NCBI GenBank assembly: GCA_032622095.1
Contig: CP136061.1
Location: forward strand, 7,514,734-7,578,733
Direction: 5' to 3'
DNA: 64,000 bases
Origin: Siphonodentalium dalli
Lineage: Eukaryota > Mollusca > Scaphopoda > Gadilida > Siphonodentaliidae
Shown: piece after piece, positions 45,591 through 59,100 of the stretch
Position numbering within the stretch: position 1 is the stretch's first letter
Layout: every line of letters begins with the position of its first letter
Notes under the pieces: generated by a model
Database searches by the model: none
Seen by the model: the letters and a program-made list of their open reading frames with translations, nothing else
Told to the model about the DNA's origin: nothing
Position numbers and translations under genes: made by a program

Positions 45591-46283
45591 GGGGTACTGT
45601 ACGCCATTTTTAACAAATTCCCAATGATACCAACGATCTAATATCGATAATACATAGAAAATTAAGAAATTTCAGTAAGCGTTCAGGTTAATAGGTTATC
45701 TTAAAATCAAAGTTAATAATTTGATATAAATTTCATTTATGGCTTGAGCCATAAATTAAATTACGAATGTCCTTGTACAAGACGTAATCAAAATAATTCA
45801 CGGATAGTGGATTTCGAAATGCGTGGCACAGATGATCGTGTAAAAAAATATGTTGATACGGCCGTAAGCTCAAGCCACTCACTGACTAGTGACTATACAA
45901 TGATATAAATGCGTATATGGAACCAGTATGTATATAGTATAACATTTATTTGATACATTTGCTTGAAAACTGTCAAAAAATTACTCGATAACGACAATTG
46001 GTAATTTCACATTCCAGCTAATCTGCCATCCGTAACATTACTTCGTACTCAATAGACTTTCAAATAATGGAAATTTGGTTACCTTATTCTACGACTCAGA
46101 GACTATAGAAATTTGGTGCAGTTTCAGCGAGATCTATGATTCCTCGACGTCCAAATCGGCCAAAATGTCCTCCCTGTTTGTCTATGAATCCATAAGTTTT
46201 ATGCACGTGGGGGGTGTTGTCAGAAAAATAAACGGACAACCTATGTCTTTTACAATGGTTGGAGCTTCCTGAAATTTTGCGAA
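45591..46283. other. Intron sequence, no gene seen
   Basis: Nothing is recognised between the 77-bp satellite and the palindromic element. Short frames here have no domain. Confidence 0.4.
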
Positions 46284-46614
46284 AACCCTGTGCCAATACG
46301 TTCTCTTATATATGCGAGTCGACCATAGGTCGCCTCGCATATATAAGAGAATGCATTGGCCTATACATTTTTCATAATTTTTTATCAATTTTTCTTATAT
46401 TCTTCAACAAATTTATCATTTTTATCATTTTGTCTTACATTCTTTATCAAATTTTATCATTTTTTCTTACATTCTTTAACAATGTTTTATTAATTTTTTC
46501 ATTATCAATTATAAAAAATAGTATAATTTATTTTAGGCCAATGCATTCTCTTATATATGCGAGGCGACCTATGGTCGAATCGCATGTATAAGAGAATACA
46601 TTGGCATAGGGGTT
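46284..46614. mobile_element. Palindromic-ended MITE-like element, longer copy
   Basis: Same family as 7910-8127. The ends AAACCCTGTGCCAAT (left) and ATTGGCATAGGGGTTT (right) each lead into a palindrome with GCGAGTCGACC and GGTCGCCTCGC halves. The middle is about 180 bp and made of repeated TTTTTCTTACATTCTTTAACAA-like segments. The right palindrome has several substitutions, so the copy is older or less constrained. Confidence 0.75.
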
Positions 46615-46968
46615 TCATGAACCAATTTACCCTTATTTTCACAATATCTTCCGTGTTACTTCTTTCCATGAATATCTGGTGAAATACATGAACCGGTATT
46701 TTACAATCGGGGGTCAATAGTCAAACTTTGACAAAAGTCTGCTAAAATAAGGTTGGAAACAGTTTTTTTCTGAATCGCCATCATGTGGCATATTTTCTGG
46801 TTGCCACCTGTTGTTATTGCTGCAACAATCCAAACAAATATTGATTGTTATGGAATAAAACGATGTTCATAACGTAGACCTGATGTTTTGCTATCCTTAA
46901 TAACAGTGTAACGATACCACATAAAGCAATGATGACATCAGTTAGGATTCCTTTTTCATATGTTTCAG
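46615..46968. other. Intron sequence before the lectin exon
   Basis: No gene or repeat is recognised. It ends with a polypyrimidine-poor but acceptable acceptor, CATATGTTTCAG. Confidence 0.45.
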
Positions 46969-47187
46969 ATCGCACCAAACTGAATATCGCTCGAGGCAAG
47001 AAATCCTGGCAGAGCAGCAGAGGTGGAGGATCAGCTTCCCGCGCTGTTGATGGGAATCGCAGTTCGGACTTTGACTCAGGATCCTGTACACACTCATTGT
47101 CTGAGGTCAATCCATGGTGGATCGTTGACTTGGGTGCAATCTACGCCATCAAACGTTTGGTAATCGTCAACAGGGCCGACAATATTG
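46969..47187 (+). CDS. First exon of a fucolectin-type (FTP, F5/8-like) lectin domain
   Basis: This 219-nt exon (73 codons) is phase 1 at both ends (acceptor GTTTCAG at 46968, donor ATTG|GTAAGT). It encodes the N-terminal half of an FTP/F-type lectin fold: LNIARGKKSWQSS, ASRAVDGN, CTHS and NPWWIVDLG, then AIKRLVIVNRAD. The spacing His-X26-Arg-X-Asp in CTHS...NRAD equals the fucose-binding motif described for F-type lectins. The final Arg/Lys of that motif should be in the next exon, which is not in the window. Such domains bind terminal fucose with calcium in the fold and occur in innate recognition proteins. Order, strand and phase suggest the same gene as the TSP1 exons. The 32-kb distance makes this an inference. 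Confidence 0.85.
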
Positions 47188-47195
47188 GTAAGTGT

Positions 47196-50100
47196 TACTC
47201 GCTAAACAGTCCTATCAAGGTGGTGTGTGTGAGGGTGTAAGTGAGGGTGAGGGTGTGTGTGTGTGTGTGAGGGTGTGTGCGTGCGTGTTAAACTGTCATA
47301 TTAAGCCGGGTTGTGTGCTAAACACTCACATTACGGCGATGTGTGTGTGTGCCAACATTCCTATTAAGGCGGATGTGTACTAAACAGTCCTATTAAGGCG
47401 GGTGTGTACTAAACTGTCCTATTAAGGCGGATATGTGGTAAACAGTCCTATTAAGGCGGTGTGCTAAACAGTCATATTAAGGCGGATATGTGGTAAACAG
47501 TCATATTAAGGCGGATATGTGCTAAACAGTCATGTTAAGGCGGATGTGTGATAAACAGTCATATTAAGGCGGATGTGTGATAAACAGTCATGTTACAACG
47601 GGTATGTCTGTACTAAACAGTCCCATTAAGGCGGTGTGCTAAACAGTCCTATTCAGGCGGATGTGTGCTAAACAGTCATATTAAGGCGGATATGTGCTAA
47701 ACAGTCTTATTAAGGCGGATATGTGCTAAACAGTCATATTAAGGCGGATATGTGCTAAACAGTCTTATTAAGGCGGATATGTGCTAAACAGTCCTATTAA
47801 GGCGGGTGTGTGCTAAACAGTCATATTAAGGCGGTGTGCTAAACAGTCATATTAAGGCGAATGTGTACTAAACAGTCATATTAAGGCGGATGTGTGCTAA
47901 ACAGTCGTATTAAGGCGGATGTTTGCTAAACAGTCCTATTAAGGCGGGTGTGTGCTAAACAGTCCTATTAAGGCGGATATGTGCTAAACAGTCCTATTAA
48001 GGCGGATATGTGCTAAACAGTCATATTAAGGCGAATGTGTACTAAACAGTCATATTAAGGCGGATGTGTGCTAAACAGTCATATTAAGGCGGATATGTGC
48101 TAAACAGTCCTATTAAGGCGGATGTGTGTGCTAAACAGTCCTATTAAGGCGGATGTGTGCTAAACAGTCCTATTAAGGCGGATGTGGATAAACCGTCCTA
48201 TTAAGGCGGATATGTGCTAAACAGTCCTATTAAGGCGGATATGTGGTAAACAGTCCTATTCAGGCGGATATGTGCTAAACAGTCATATTAAGGCGGATAT
48301 GTGCTAAACAGTCCTATTCAGGCGGATATGTGCTAAACAGTCATATTAAGGCGGATGTGTGCTAAACAGTCCTATTACGGCGGGTGTGTGCTAAACAGTC
48401 CTATTAAAGCGGGTTTGTGCTAAACAGTCCTAGTAAGGCGGATATGTGCTAAACAGTCCTATTCAGGCAGATAAGTGCTAAACAGTCATATTAAGGCGGA
48501 TATGTGCTAAACAGTCATATTAAGGCGGATATGTGCTAAACAGTCATATTCAGGCGGATGTGTGCTAAACAGTCCTATTAAGGCGGGTGTGTGCTAAACA
48601 GTCCTATTAAGGCGGATATGTGCTAAACAGTCATATTAAGGCGGATGTGTGATAAACAGTACTATTAAGGCGGGTGTGTGCTAAACAGTCCTATTAAGGC
48701 GGATATGTGCTAAACAGTCCTATTCAGGCGGATGTGCGACAAACAGTCATATTAAGGCGGATGTGTGCTAAACAGTCCTATTAAGGCGGATGTGTGCTAA
48801 ACAGTCCTATTCAGGCGGATGTGTGTTAAACAGTCCTATTCAGGCGGGTGTGTGCTAAACAGTCCTATTCAGGTGGATATGTGCTAAACAGTCCTATTAA
48901 GGCGGGTGTGTACTAAACAGTCATATTAAGGCGGTTGTGTGGTAAACAGTCCTATTAAGGTGGATCAGTCATATTAAGGCGAGTATGTGGTAAACAGTCA
49001 TATTGAGGCGGTGTGTGCTAAACAGTCTTATTAAGGCGGGTGTGTGCTAAACAGTCTTATTAAGGCGGGTGTGTGGTAAACAGTCCTATTAAGGCGGATC
49101 AGTCTTATTAAGGCGGGTATGTGGTAAACAGTCCTATTGAGGCGGGTGTGTACTAAACAGTCTTATTAAGGCAGGTGTGTGCTAAACAGTCCTATTACGG
49201 CAGTGTGTGCTAAACAGTCATATTAAAGCGGGTGTGTGCTAAACAGTCCTATTAAGGCGGATGTGTGCTAAACAGTCATATTAAGGCGGGTATGTGGTAG
49301 ACAGTCATATTAAGGCGGGTGTGGGCTAAACAGTCATATTAAGGCGGGTGTGTGCTAAACAGTCATATTAAGGCGGGTGTGTGCTAAACAGTCATATTAA
49401 GGCGGGTATGTGGTAGACAGTCATATTAAGGCGGATATGTTCTAAACAGTCTTATTAAGGCGAGTGTGTGCTAAAAAGTCCTATTCAGGCGGATATGTGC
49501 TAAACAGTCCTATTAAGGCGGATGTGTGATAAACCGTCCTATTAAGGCGGTTGTGTGCTAAACAGTCCTATTAAGTCGGGTGTGTGCTAAACAGTCATAT
49601 AGAGGCGGATATGTGCTAAACAGCCCTATTAAGGCGGATATGTGCTAAACAGTCCTATTCAGGCGGATATGTGATAAACATTCATATTAAGGCGGATGTG
49701 TGCTAAACAGTCCTATTAAGGCGGATATGTGCTAAACATTCATATTAAGGCGGGTGTGTGCTAAACAGTCATATTAAGGCGGATATGTGCTAAACAGTCA
49801 TATTAAGGCGAATATGTGCTAAACAGTCCTATTCAGGCGGATATGTGCCAAAAAGTCCTATTAAGGCGGATATGTGCTAAACATTCATATTAAGGCGGAT
49901 GTGTGCTAAACAGTCCTATTAAGGCGGATATGTGCTAACAGTCCTATTAAGGCGGATGTGTGCTAAACAGTCATATTAAGGCGGGTGTGTGCTAAACAGT
50001 CCTATTAAGGCGGGTGTGTGCTAAACAGTTATATTAAGGCGGATATGTGCTAAACAGTCATATTAAGGCGGATATGTGCTAAACAGTCCTATTCAGGCGG

Positions 50101-53100
50101 ATATGTGCTAAACAGTCATATTAAGGCGGGTGTGTGCTAAACAGTCCTATTAAGGCGGGTGTGTGCTAAACAGTCCTATTAAGGCGGGTGTGTGCTAAAC
50201 AGTCATATTAAGGCGGATATGTGCTAAACAGACCTATTAAGGTTGATATGTGCTAAACAGCCCTATTACGGCGGATATGCGTTAAACAGTCCTATTCAGG
50301 CGGATATGTGCTAAACAGTCCTATTAAGGCGGATATGTGCTAAACAGTCATATTAAGGTGGTGTGTGCTAAACAGTCATATTAAGGCGGGTGTGTACTAA
50401 ACAGTCCTATTAAGGTGGGTGTGTGCTAAACAGTCATATTAAGGCGGTGTGCTAAACAGTCCTATTAAGGCGGTGTGCGCTAAACAGTCATATTAAGGCG
50501 GGTGTGTGCTAAACAGTCCTATTAAGGTGGATATGTGCTAAACAGTCATATTAAGGCGGGTGTGTACTAAACAGTCCTATTAAGGTGGGTGTGTGCTAAA
50601 CAGTCATATTAAGGCGGTGTGCTAAACAGTCCTATTAAGGCGGTGTGCGCTAAACAGTCATATTAAGGCGGGTATGTGCTAAACAGTCCTATTTAGGCGG
50701 GGTGTGTGCTAAACAGTCATATTAAGGCGGGTGTGTGCTAAACAGTCATATTAAGGCGGATATGTGCTAAACAGTCATATTAAGGCGGGTGTGTGCTAAA
50801 CAGTCATATTACGACGGGTATGTGCTAAACAGTCCTATTAATGCGGGTGTGTGTATTAAACAGTCATATTAAGGCGGACGTGTACTAAACAGTCATATTA
50901 CGACGGGTATGTGTGTACTAAACAGTCCTATTAAGGCTGTGTGTGCTAAACAGTCCTATTAAGGCGGGTGTGTGCTAAACAGTCATATTAAGGCGGATAT
51001 GTGCTAAACAGTCATATTAAGGCGGATATGTGCTAAACAGTCTTATATTTAAGGCGGGTGTGTGCTAAACATTCCTATTAAGGCGGGTGTGTACTAAACA
51101 GTCATATTAAGGCGGTTGTGTGGTAAACAGTCCTATTAAGGTGGATCAGTCATATTAAGGCGAGTATGTGGTAAACAGTCATATTGAGGCGGTGTGTGCT
51201 AAACAGTCTTATTAAGGCGGGTGTGTGCTAAACAGTCTTATTAAGGCGGGTGTGTGGTAAACAGTCCTATTAAGGCGGATCAGTCTTATTAAGGCGGGTA
51301 TGTGGTAAACAGTCCTATTGAGGCGGGTGTGTACTAAACAGTCTTATTAAGGCAGGTGTGTGCTAAACAGTCCTATTAAGGCAGTGTGTGCTAAACAGTC
51401 ATATTAAAGCGGGTGTGTGCTAAACAGTCCTATTAAGGCGGATGTGTGCTAAACAGTCATATTAAGGCGGGTATGTGGTAGACAGTCATATTAAGGCGGG
51501 TGTGGGCTAAACAGTCATATTAAGGCGGGTGTGTGCTAAACAGTCATATTAAGGCGGGTGTGGCTAAACAGTCATATTAAGGCGGGTATGTGGTAGACAG
51601 TCATATTAAGGCGGATATGTTCTAAACAGTCTTATTAAGGCGAGTGTGTGCTAAAAAGTCCTATTCAGGCGATATGTGCTAAACAGTCCTATTAAGGCGG
51701 ATGTGTGATAAACCGTCCTATTAAGGCGGTTGTGTGCTAAACAGTCCTATTAAGTCGGGTGTGTGCTAAACAGTCATATAGAGGCGGATATGTGCTAAAC
51801 AGCCCTATTAAGGCGGATATGTGCTAAAACAGTCCTATTCAGGCGGATATGTGATAAACATTCATATTAAGGGCGGATGTGTGCTAAACAGTCCTATTAA
51901 GGCGGATATGTGCTAAACATTCATATTAAGGCGGGGTGTGTGCTAAACAGTCATATTAAGGCGGATATGTGCTAAACAGTCATATTAAGGCGAATATGTG
52001 CTAAAACAGTCCTATTCAGGCGGATATGTGCCAAAAAGTCCTATTAAGGTGGATATGTGCTAAACATTCATATTAAGGGCGGATGTGTGCTAAACAGTCC
52101 TATTAAGGCGGATATGTGCTAAACAGGCATATTAAGGCGGATATGTGCTAAACAGTCCCTATTAAGGCGGATATGTGCTAACAGTCCTATTAAGGCGGAT
52201 GTGTGCTAAACAGTCATATTAAGGCGGGTGTGTGCTAAACAGTCCTATTAAGGCGGGTGTGTGCTAAACAGTCATATTAAGGCGGATATGTGCTAAACAG
52301 TCATATTAAGGCGGATATGTGCTAAACAGTCCTATTCAGGCGGATATGTGCTAAAACAGTCATATTAAGGCGGGGTGTGTGCTAAACAGTCCTATTAAGG
52401 CGGGTGTGTGCTAAACAGTCCTATTAAGGCGGGTGTGTGCTAAACAGTCATATTAAGGCGGATATGTGCTAAACAGACCTATTAAGGTTGATATGTGCTA
52501 AACAGCCCTATTACGGCGGATATGCGTTAAACAGTCCTATTCAGGCGGATATGTGCTAAACAGTCCTATTAAGGCGGATATGTGCTAAACAGTCATATTA
52601 AGGCGGTGTGTGCTAAACAGTCATATTAAGGCGGGTGTGTACTAAACAGTCCTATTAAGGTGGGTGTGTGCTAAACAGTCATATTAAGGCGGTGTGCTAA
52701 ACAGTCCTATTAAGGCGGTGTGCGCTAAACAGTCATATTAAGGCGGGTGTGTGCTAAACAGGTCCTATTAAGGGCGGTGTGTGCTAAACAGTCATATTAA
52801 GGCGGGTGTGTACTAAACAGTCCTATTAAGGTGGGTGTGTGCTAAACAGTCATATTAAGGCGGTGTGCTTAACAGTCCTATTAAGGCGGTGTGCGCTAAA
52901 CAGTCATATTAAGGCGGGTATGTGCTAAACAGTCCTATTTAGGCGGGTGTGTGCTAAACAGTCATATTAAGGCGGGGTGTGTGCTAAACAGTCATATTAA
53001 GGCGGATATGTGCTAAACAGTCATATTAAGGCGGGTGTGTGCTAACAGTCATATTACGACGGGTATGTGCTAAAACAGGTCCTATTAATGCGGGTGTGTG

Positions 53101-56100
53101 TATTAAACAGTCACATTAAGGCGGACGTGTACTAAACAGTCATATTACGACGGGTATGTGTGTACTAAACAGTCCTATTAAGGCTGTGTGTGCTAAACAG
53201 TCCTATTAAGGCGGGTGTGTGCTAAAACAGTCATATTAAGGCGGATATGTGCTAAACAGTCATATTAAGGCGGATATGTGCTAAACAGTCTTATATTTAA
53301 GGCGGGTGTGTGCTAAACATTCCTATTAAGGCGGGTGTGTGCTAAACATTCCTATTAAGGCGATGTGTGCTAAACAGTACTATTAAGGCGGGTGTGTACT
53401 AAACAGTCATATTAAGGCTGTGTGTGCTAAACAGTCATATTAAGGCGGGTGTGTGCTAAACAGTATATTATGACGGATTTGTGTGCTAAACAGTAATATT
53501 ACGACGATGCACTAAACAGTCATATTAAGGCGGTTGTGTTCTAAACAGTCCTATTAAGGCGGATATGTGCTAAACAGTCATATTAAGGCGAGTATGTGGT
53601 AAACAGTCATATTAAGGCGGGTGTGTTCTAAACAGTCCTATTATGGCGTATATGTGCTAAACAGTCCTATTAAGGCGGATGTGTGTTAAACAGTCTTATT
53701 AATGCGGATGTGTGTGCTATACAGTCATATTAAGGCGGATGTGTGCTAAACAGTCCTATTAAGGCGGATGTGTGATAATCCGTCCTATTAAGGCCGGTGT
53801 GTGCTAAACAGTCCTATTAGTGCGGGGTGTGTGCTAAACAGTCCTATTAAGGCGGATATGTGCTAAACAGTCCTATTAAGGCGGATGGATATGTGCTAAA
53901 CAGTCCTATTCAGGCGGATATGTGCTAAACAGTCATATTAAGGCGGATGTGTGATAAACCGTCCTATTAAGGCTGGTGTGTGCTAAACAGTCCTATTAAG
54001 GCGGGTGTGTGCTAAACAGTCCTATTAAGTCGCATATGTGCTAACAGTCCTATTAAGGCGGATATATGCTAAACAGTCCTATTAAGGCGGATATTCGCTA
54101 AACATTCTATTCAGGCGCATATGTGCTAAACAGTCATATTAAGGCGGATATGTGCTAAACAGTCATATTAAGGCGGGTGTGTGCTAAACAGTCCTATTAA
54201 GGCGGGTGTGTACTAAACAGTCCTATTAAGGCGGTGTGTGCTAAACAGTCATATTAAGGCGGGTGTGCTAAACAGTCATGTTAAGGCGGTGTGCGCTAAA
54301 CAGTCATATTAAGGGCGGGTGTGTGCTAAACAGTCCTATGAAGGTGAATATGTGCTAAACCGTCCTATTAAGGCGGTGTGCCAAACAGTCATATTAAGGC
54401 GGGTGTGTGTGCTAAACAGTCATATTAAGAGGCGGGTGTGTGCTAAACAGTCATATTAAGGCAGATATGTGCCTAAACAGTCATATTAAGGCGGGTGTGT
54501 GCTAAACAGTCATATTACGACGGGTATGTGCCAAACAGTCATATTAAGGCGGTGTGTGCTAAACAGTCATATTAAGGCGGGGTGTGTGCTAAACAGAGGT
54601 CTTAATTAAGGCGGGTGTGTGGTAAACAGTCCTATTAAGGCGGATCAGTCATATTAAGGCGGTATGTGGTAAACAGTCCTATTGAGGCGGGTGTGTACTA
54701 AACAGTCTTATTAAGGCAGGTGTGTGCTAAAGAGTCATATTAAGGCAGTGTGTGCTAAACAGTCATATTAAAGCGGGTGTGTGCTAAACAGTCCTATTAA
54801 GGCGGATGTGTGCTAAACAGTCATATTAAGGCGGGGTTATGTGGTAGACAGTCATATTAAGGCGGGTGTGGGCTAAACAGTCATATTAAGGCGGGTGTGT
54901 GCTAAAACAGTCATATTAAGGCGGGTGTGTGCTAAACAGTCATATTAAGGCGGGTATGTGGTAGACAGTCATATTAAGGCGGATATGTTCTAAACAGTCT
55001 TATTAAGGCGAGTGTGTGCTAAAAAGTCCTATTAAGGCGGATATGTGCTAAAAAGTCCTATTAAGGCGGATATGTGCTAAACAGTCCTATTAAGGCGGAT
55101 GTGTGATAAACCGTCCTATTAAGGCGGTTGTGTGCTAAACAGTCCTATTAAGTCGGGTGTGTGCTAAACAGTCATATAGAGGCGGATATGTGCTAAACAG
55201 CCCTATTAAGGCGGATATGTGCTAAACAGTCCTATTCAGGCGGATATGTGATAAACATTCATATTAAGGCGGATGTGTGCTAAACAGTCCTATTAAGGCG
55301 GATATGTGCTAAACATTCATATTAAGGCGGGTGTGTGCTAAACAGTCATATTACGGCGGATATGTGCTAAACAGTCATATTAAGGCGAATATGTGCTAAA
55401 CAGTCCTATTCAGGGCGGGTGTGTACTAAAAAGTCCTATTAAGGCGGATATGTGCTAAACATTCATATTAAGGCGGATATGTGCTAAACAGTCCTATTAA
55501 GGCGGATATGTGCTAAACAGGCATATTAAGGCGGATATGTGCTAAACATTCATATTAAGGCGGATGTGTGCTAACAGTTCTATTAAGGCGGATGTGTGCT
55601 AAACAGTCATATTAAGGCGGGTGTGTGCTAAACAGTCCTATTAAGGCGGGTGTGTGCTAAACAGTCATATTAAGGCGGATATGTGCTAAACAGTCATATT
55701 AAGGCGGATATGTGCTAAACAGTCCTATTCAGCGCGGATATGTGCTAAACAGTCATATTAAGGCGGGTGTGTGCTAAACAGTCCTATTAAGGCGGGTGTG
55801 TGCTAAACAGTCCTATTAAGGCGGGTGTGTGCTAAACAGTCATATTAAGGCGGATATGTGCTAAACAGACCTATTAAGGTTGATATGTGCTAAACAGCCC
55901 TATTACGGCGGATATGCGCTAAACAGTCCTATTCAGGCGGATATGTGCTAAACAGTCCTATTAAGGCGGATATGTGCTATAAACAGCCCTATTACGGCGG
56001 ATATGCGCTAACAGTCCTATTCAGGCGGATATGTGCTAAACAGTCCTATTAAGGCGGATATGTGCTAAACAGTCATATTAAGGCGGTGTGTGCTAAACAG

Positions 56101-59100
56101 TCATATTAAGGGGGGTGTGTACTAAACAGTCCTATTAAGGTGGGTGTGTGCTAAACAGTCATATTAGGCGGTGTGCTAAACAGTCCTATTAAGGCGGTGT
56201 GCGCTAAACAGTCATATTAAGGCGGGTGTGTGCTAAACAGTCCTATTAAGGTGGATATGTGCTAAACAGTCATATTAAGGCGGGCGTGTACTAAACAGTC
56301 CTATTAAGGTGGGTGTGTGCTAAACAGTCATATTAAAGGCGGTGTGCTAAACAGTCCTATTAAGGCGATGTGCGCTAAACAGTCATATAAAGGCGGGTAT
56401 GTGCTAAACAGTCCTATTTAGGCGGGTGTGTGCTAAACAGTCATATTAAGGGCGGGTGTGTGTATTAAACAGTCATATTAAGTGCGGACGTGTACTAAAC
56501 AGTCATATTACGACGGGTATGTGTGTACTAAACAGTCCTATTAAGGCTGTGTGTGCTAAACAGTCCTATTAAGGCGGGTGTGTGCTAAACAGTCATATTA
56601 AGGCGGATATGTGTTAAACAGTCATATTAAGGCGGATATGTGCTAAACAGTCTTATATTTAAGGCGGGTGTGTGCTAAACATTTCCTATTAAGGCGGGTG
56701 TGTGCTAAACATTCCTATTAAGGCGATGTGTGCTAAACAGTACTATTAAGGCGGGTGTGTACTAAACAGTCATATTAAGGCTGTGTGTGCTAAACAGTCT
56801 ATTAAGGCGGGGTGTGTGCTAAACAGTAATATTATGACGGATTTGTGTGCTAAACAGTAATATTACGACGATGCACTAAACAGTCATATTAAGGCGGTTG
56901 TGTTCTAAACAGTCCTATTAAGGCGGATATGTGCTAAACAGTCATATTAAGGCGAGTATGTTGTAAACAGTCATATTAAGGCGGGTGTGTTCTAAACAGT
57001 CCTATTATGGTGTATATGTGCTAAACAGTCCTATTAAGGCGGATGTGTGTTAAACAGTCTTATTAATGCGGATGTGTGTGCTATACAGTCCTATTAAGGC
57101 GGATGTGTGCTAAACAGTCCTATTAAGGCGGATGTGTGATAATCCGTCCTATTAAGGCCGGTGTGTGCTAAACAGTCCTATTAGTGCGGGTGTGTGCTAA
57201 ACAGTCCTATTAAGGCGGATATGTGCTAAACAGTCCTATTAAGGCGGATGGATATGTGCTAAACAGTCCTATTCAGGCGGATATGTGCTAAACAGTCATA
57301 TTAAGGCGGATGTGTGATAAACCGTCCTATTAAGGATGGTGTGTGCTAAACAGTCCTATTAAGGCGGGTGTGTGCTAAACAGTCCTATTAAGTCGCATAT
57401 GTGCTAAACAGTCCTATTAAGGCGGATATATGCTAAACAGTCCTATTAAGGCGGATATTCGCTGAACATTCCTATTCAGGCGCATATGTGCTAAACAGTC
57501 ATATTAAGGCGGATATGTGCTAAACAGTCATATTAAGGCGGGTGTGTGCTAAACAGTCCTATTAAGGCGGGTGTGTACTAAATAGTCCTATTAAGGCGGT
57601 GTGTGCTAAACAGTCATATTAAGGCGGGTGTGCTAAACAGTCATGTTAAGGCGGCTTGCGCTAAACAGTCATATTAAGGCGGGTGTGTGCTAAACAGTCC
57701 TATGAAGGTGAATATGTGCTAAACCGTCCTATTAAGGCGGTGTGCCAAACAGTCATATTAAGGCGGGTGTGCGCTAAACAGTCATATTAAGGCGGGTGTG
57801 TGCTAAACAGTCATATTAAGGCGGATATGTGCTAAACAGTCATATTAAGGCGGATATGTGCTAAACAGTCCTATTCAGGCGGATATGTGCTAAACAGTCA
57901 TATTAAGGCGGGTGTGTGCTAAACAGTCCTATTAAGGCGGGTAGTGTGCTAAACAGTCCTATTAAGGCGGGTGTGTGCTAAACAGTCATATTAAGGCGGA
58001 TATGTGCTAAACAGACCTATTAAGGTTGATATGTGCTAAACAGCCCTTATTACGGCGGATATGCGCTAAACAGTCCTATTAAGGCGGATATGTGCTAAAC
58101 AGTCATATTAAGGCGGTGTGTGCTAAACAGTCATATTAAGGCGGGTGTGTACTAAACAGTCCTATTAAGGTGGGTGTGTGCTAAACAGTCATATTAAGGC
58201 GGTGTGCTGAACAGTCCTATTAAGGCGGTGTGCGCTAAACAGTCATATTAAGGCGGGTGTGTGCTAAACAGTCCTATTAAGGTGGATATGTGCTAAACAG
58301 TCATATTAAGGCGGGTGTGTACTAAACAGTCCTATTAAGGTGGGTGTGTGCTAAACAGTCATATTAAGGCGGTGTGCTAAACAGTCCTATTAAGGCGGTG
58401 TGCGCTAAACAGTCATATTAAGGCGGGTATGTGCTAAACAGTCCTATTTAGGCGGGTGTGTGCTAAACAGTCATATTAAGGCGGGTGTGTGCTAAACAGT
58501 CATATTAAGGCGGATATGTGCTAAACAGTCATATTAAGGCGGGTGTGTGCTAAACAGTCATATTACGACGGGTATGTGCTAAACAGTCCTATTAAGGCGG
58601 GTGTGTGTATTAAACAGTCATATTAAGGCGGACGTGTACTAAACAGTCATATTACGACGGGTATGTGTGTACTAAACAGTCCTATTAAGGCTGTGTGTGC
58701 TAAACAGTCCTATTAAGGCGGGTGTGTGCTAAACAGTCATATTAAGGCGGATATGTGCTAAACAGTCATATTAAGGCGGATATGTGCTAAACAGTCTTAT
58801 ATTTAAGGCGGGTGTGTGCTAAACATTCCTATTAAAGCGGGTGTGTGCTAAACATTCCTATTAAGGCGATGTGTGCTAAACAGTACTATTAAGGCGGGTG
58901 TGTACCAAACAGTCATATTAAGGCTGTGTGTGCTAAACAGTCATATTAAGGCGGGTGTGTGCTAAACAGTAATATTATGACGGATTTGTGTGCTAAACAG
59001 TAATATTACGACGATGCACTAAACAGTCATATTAAGGCGGTTGTGTTCTAAACAGTCCTATTAAGGCGGATATGTGCTAAACAGTCATATTAAGGCGAGT

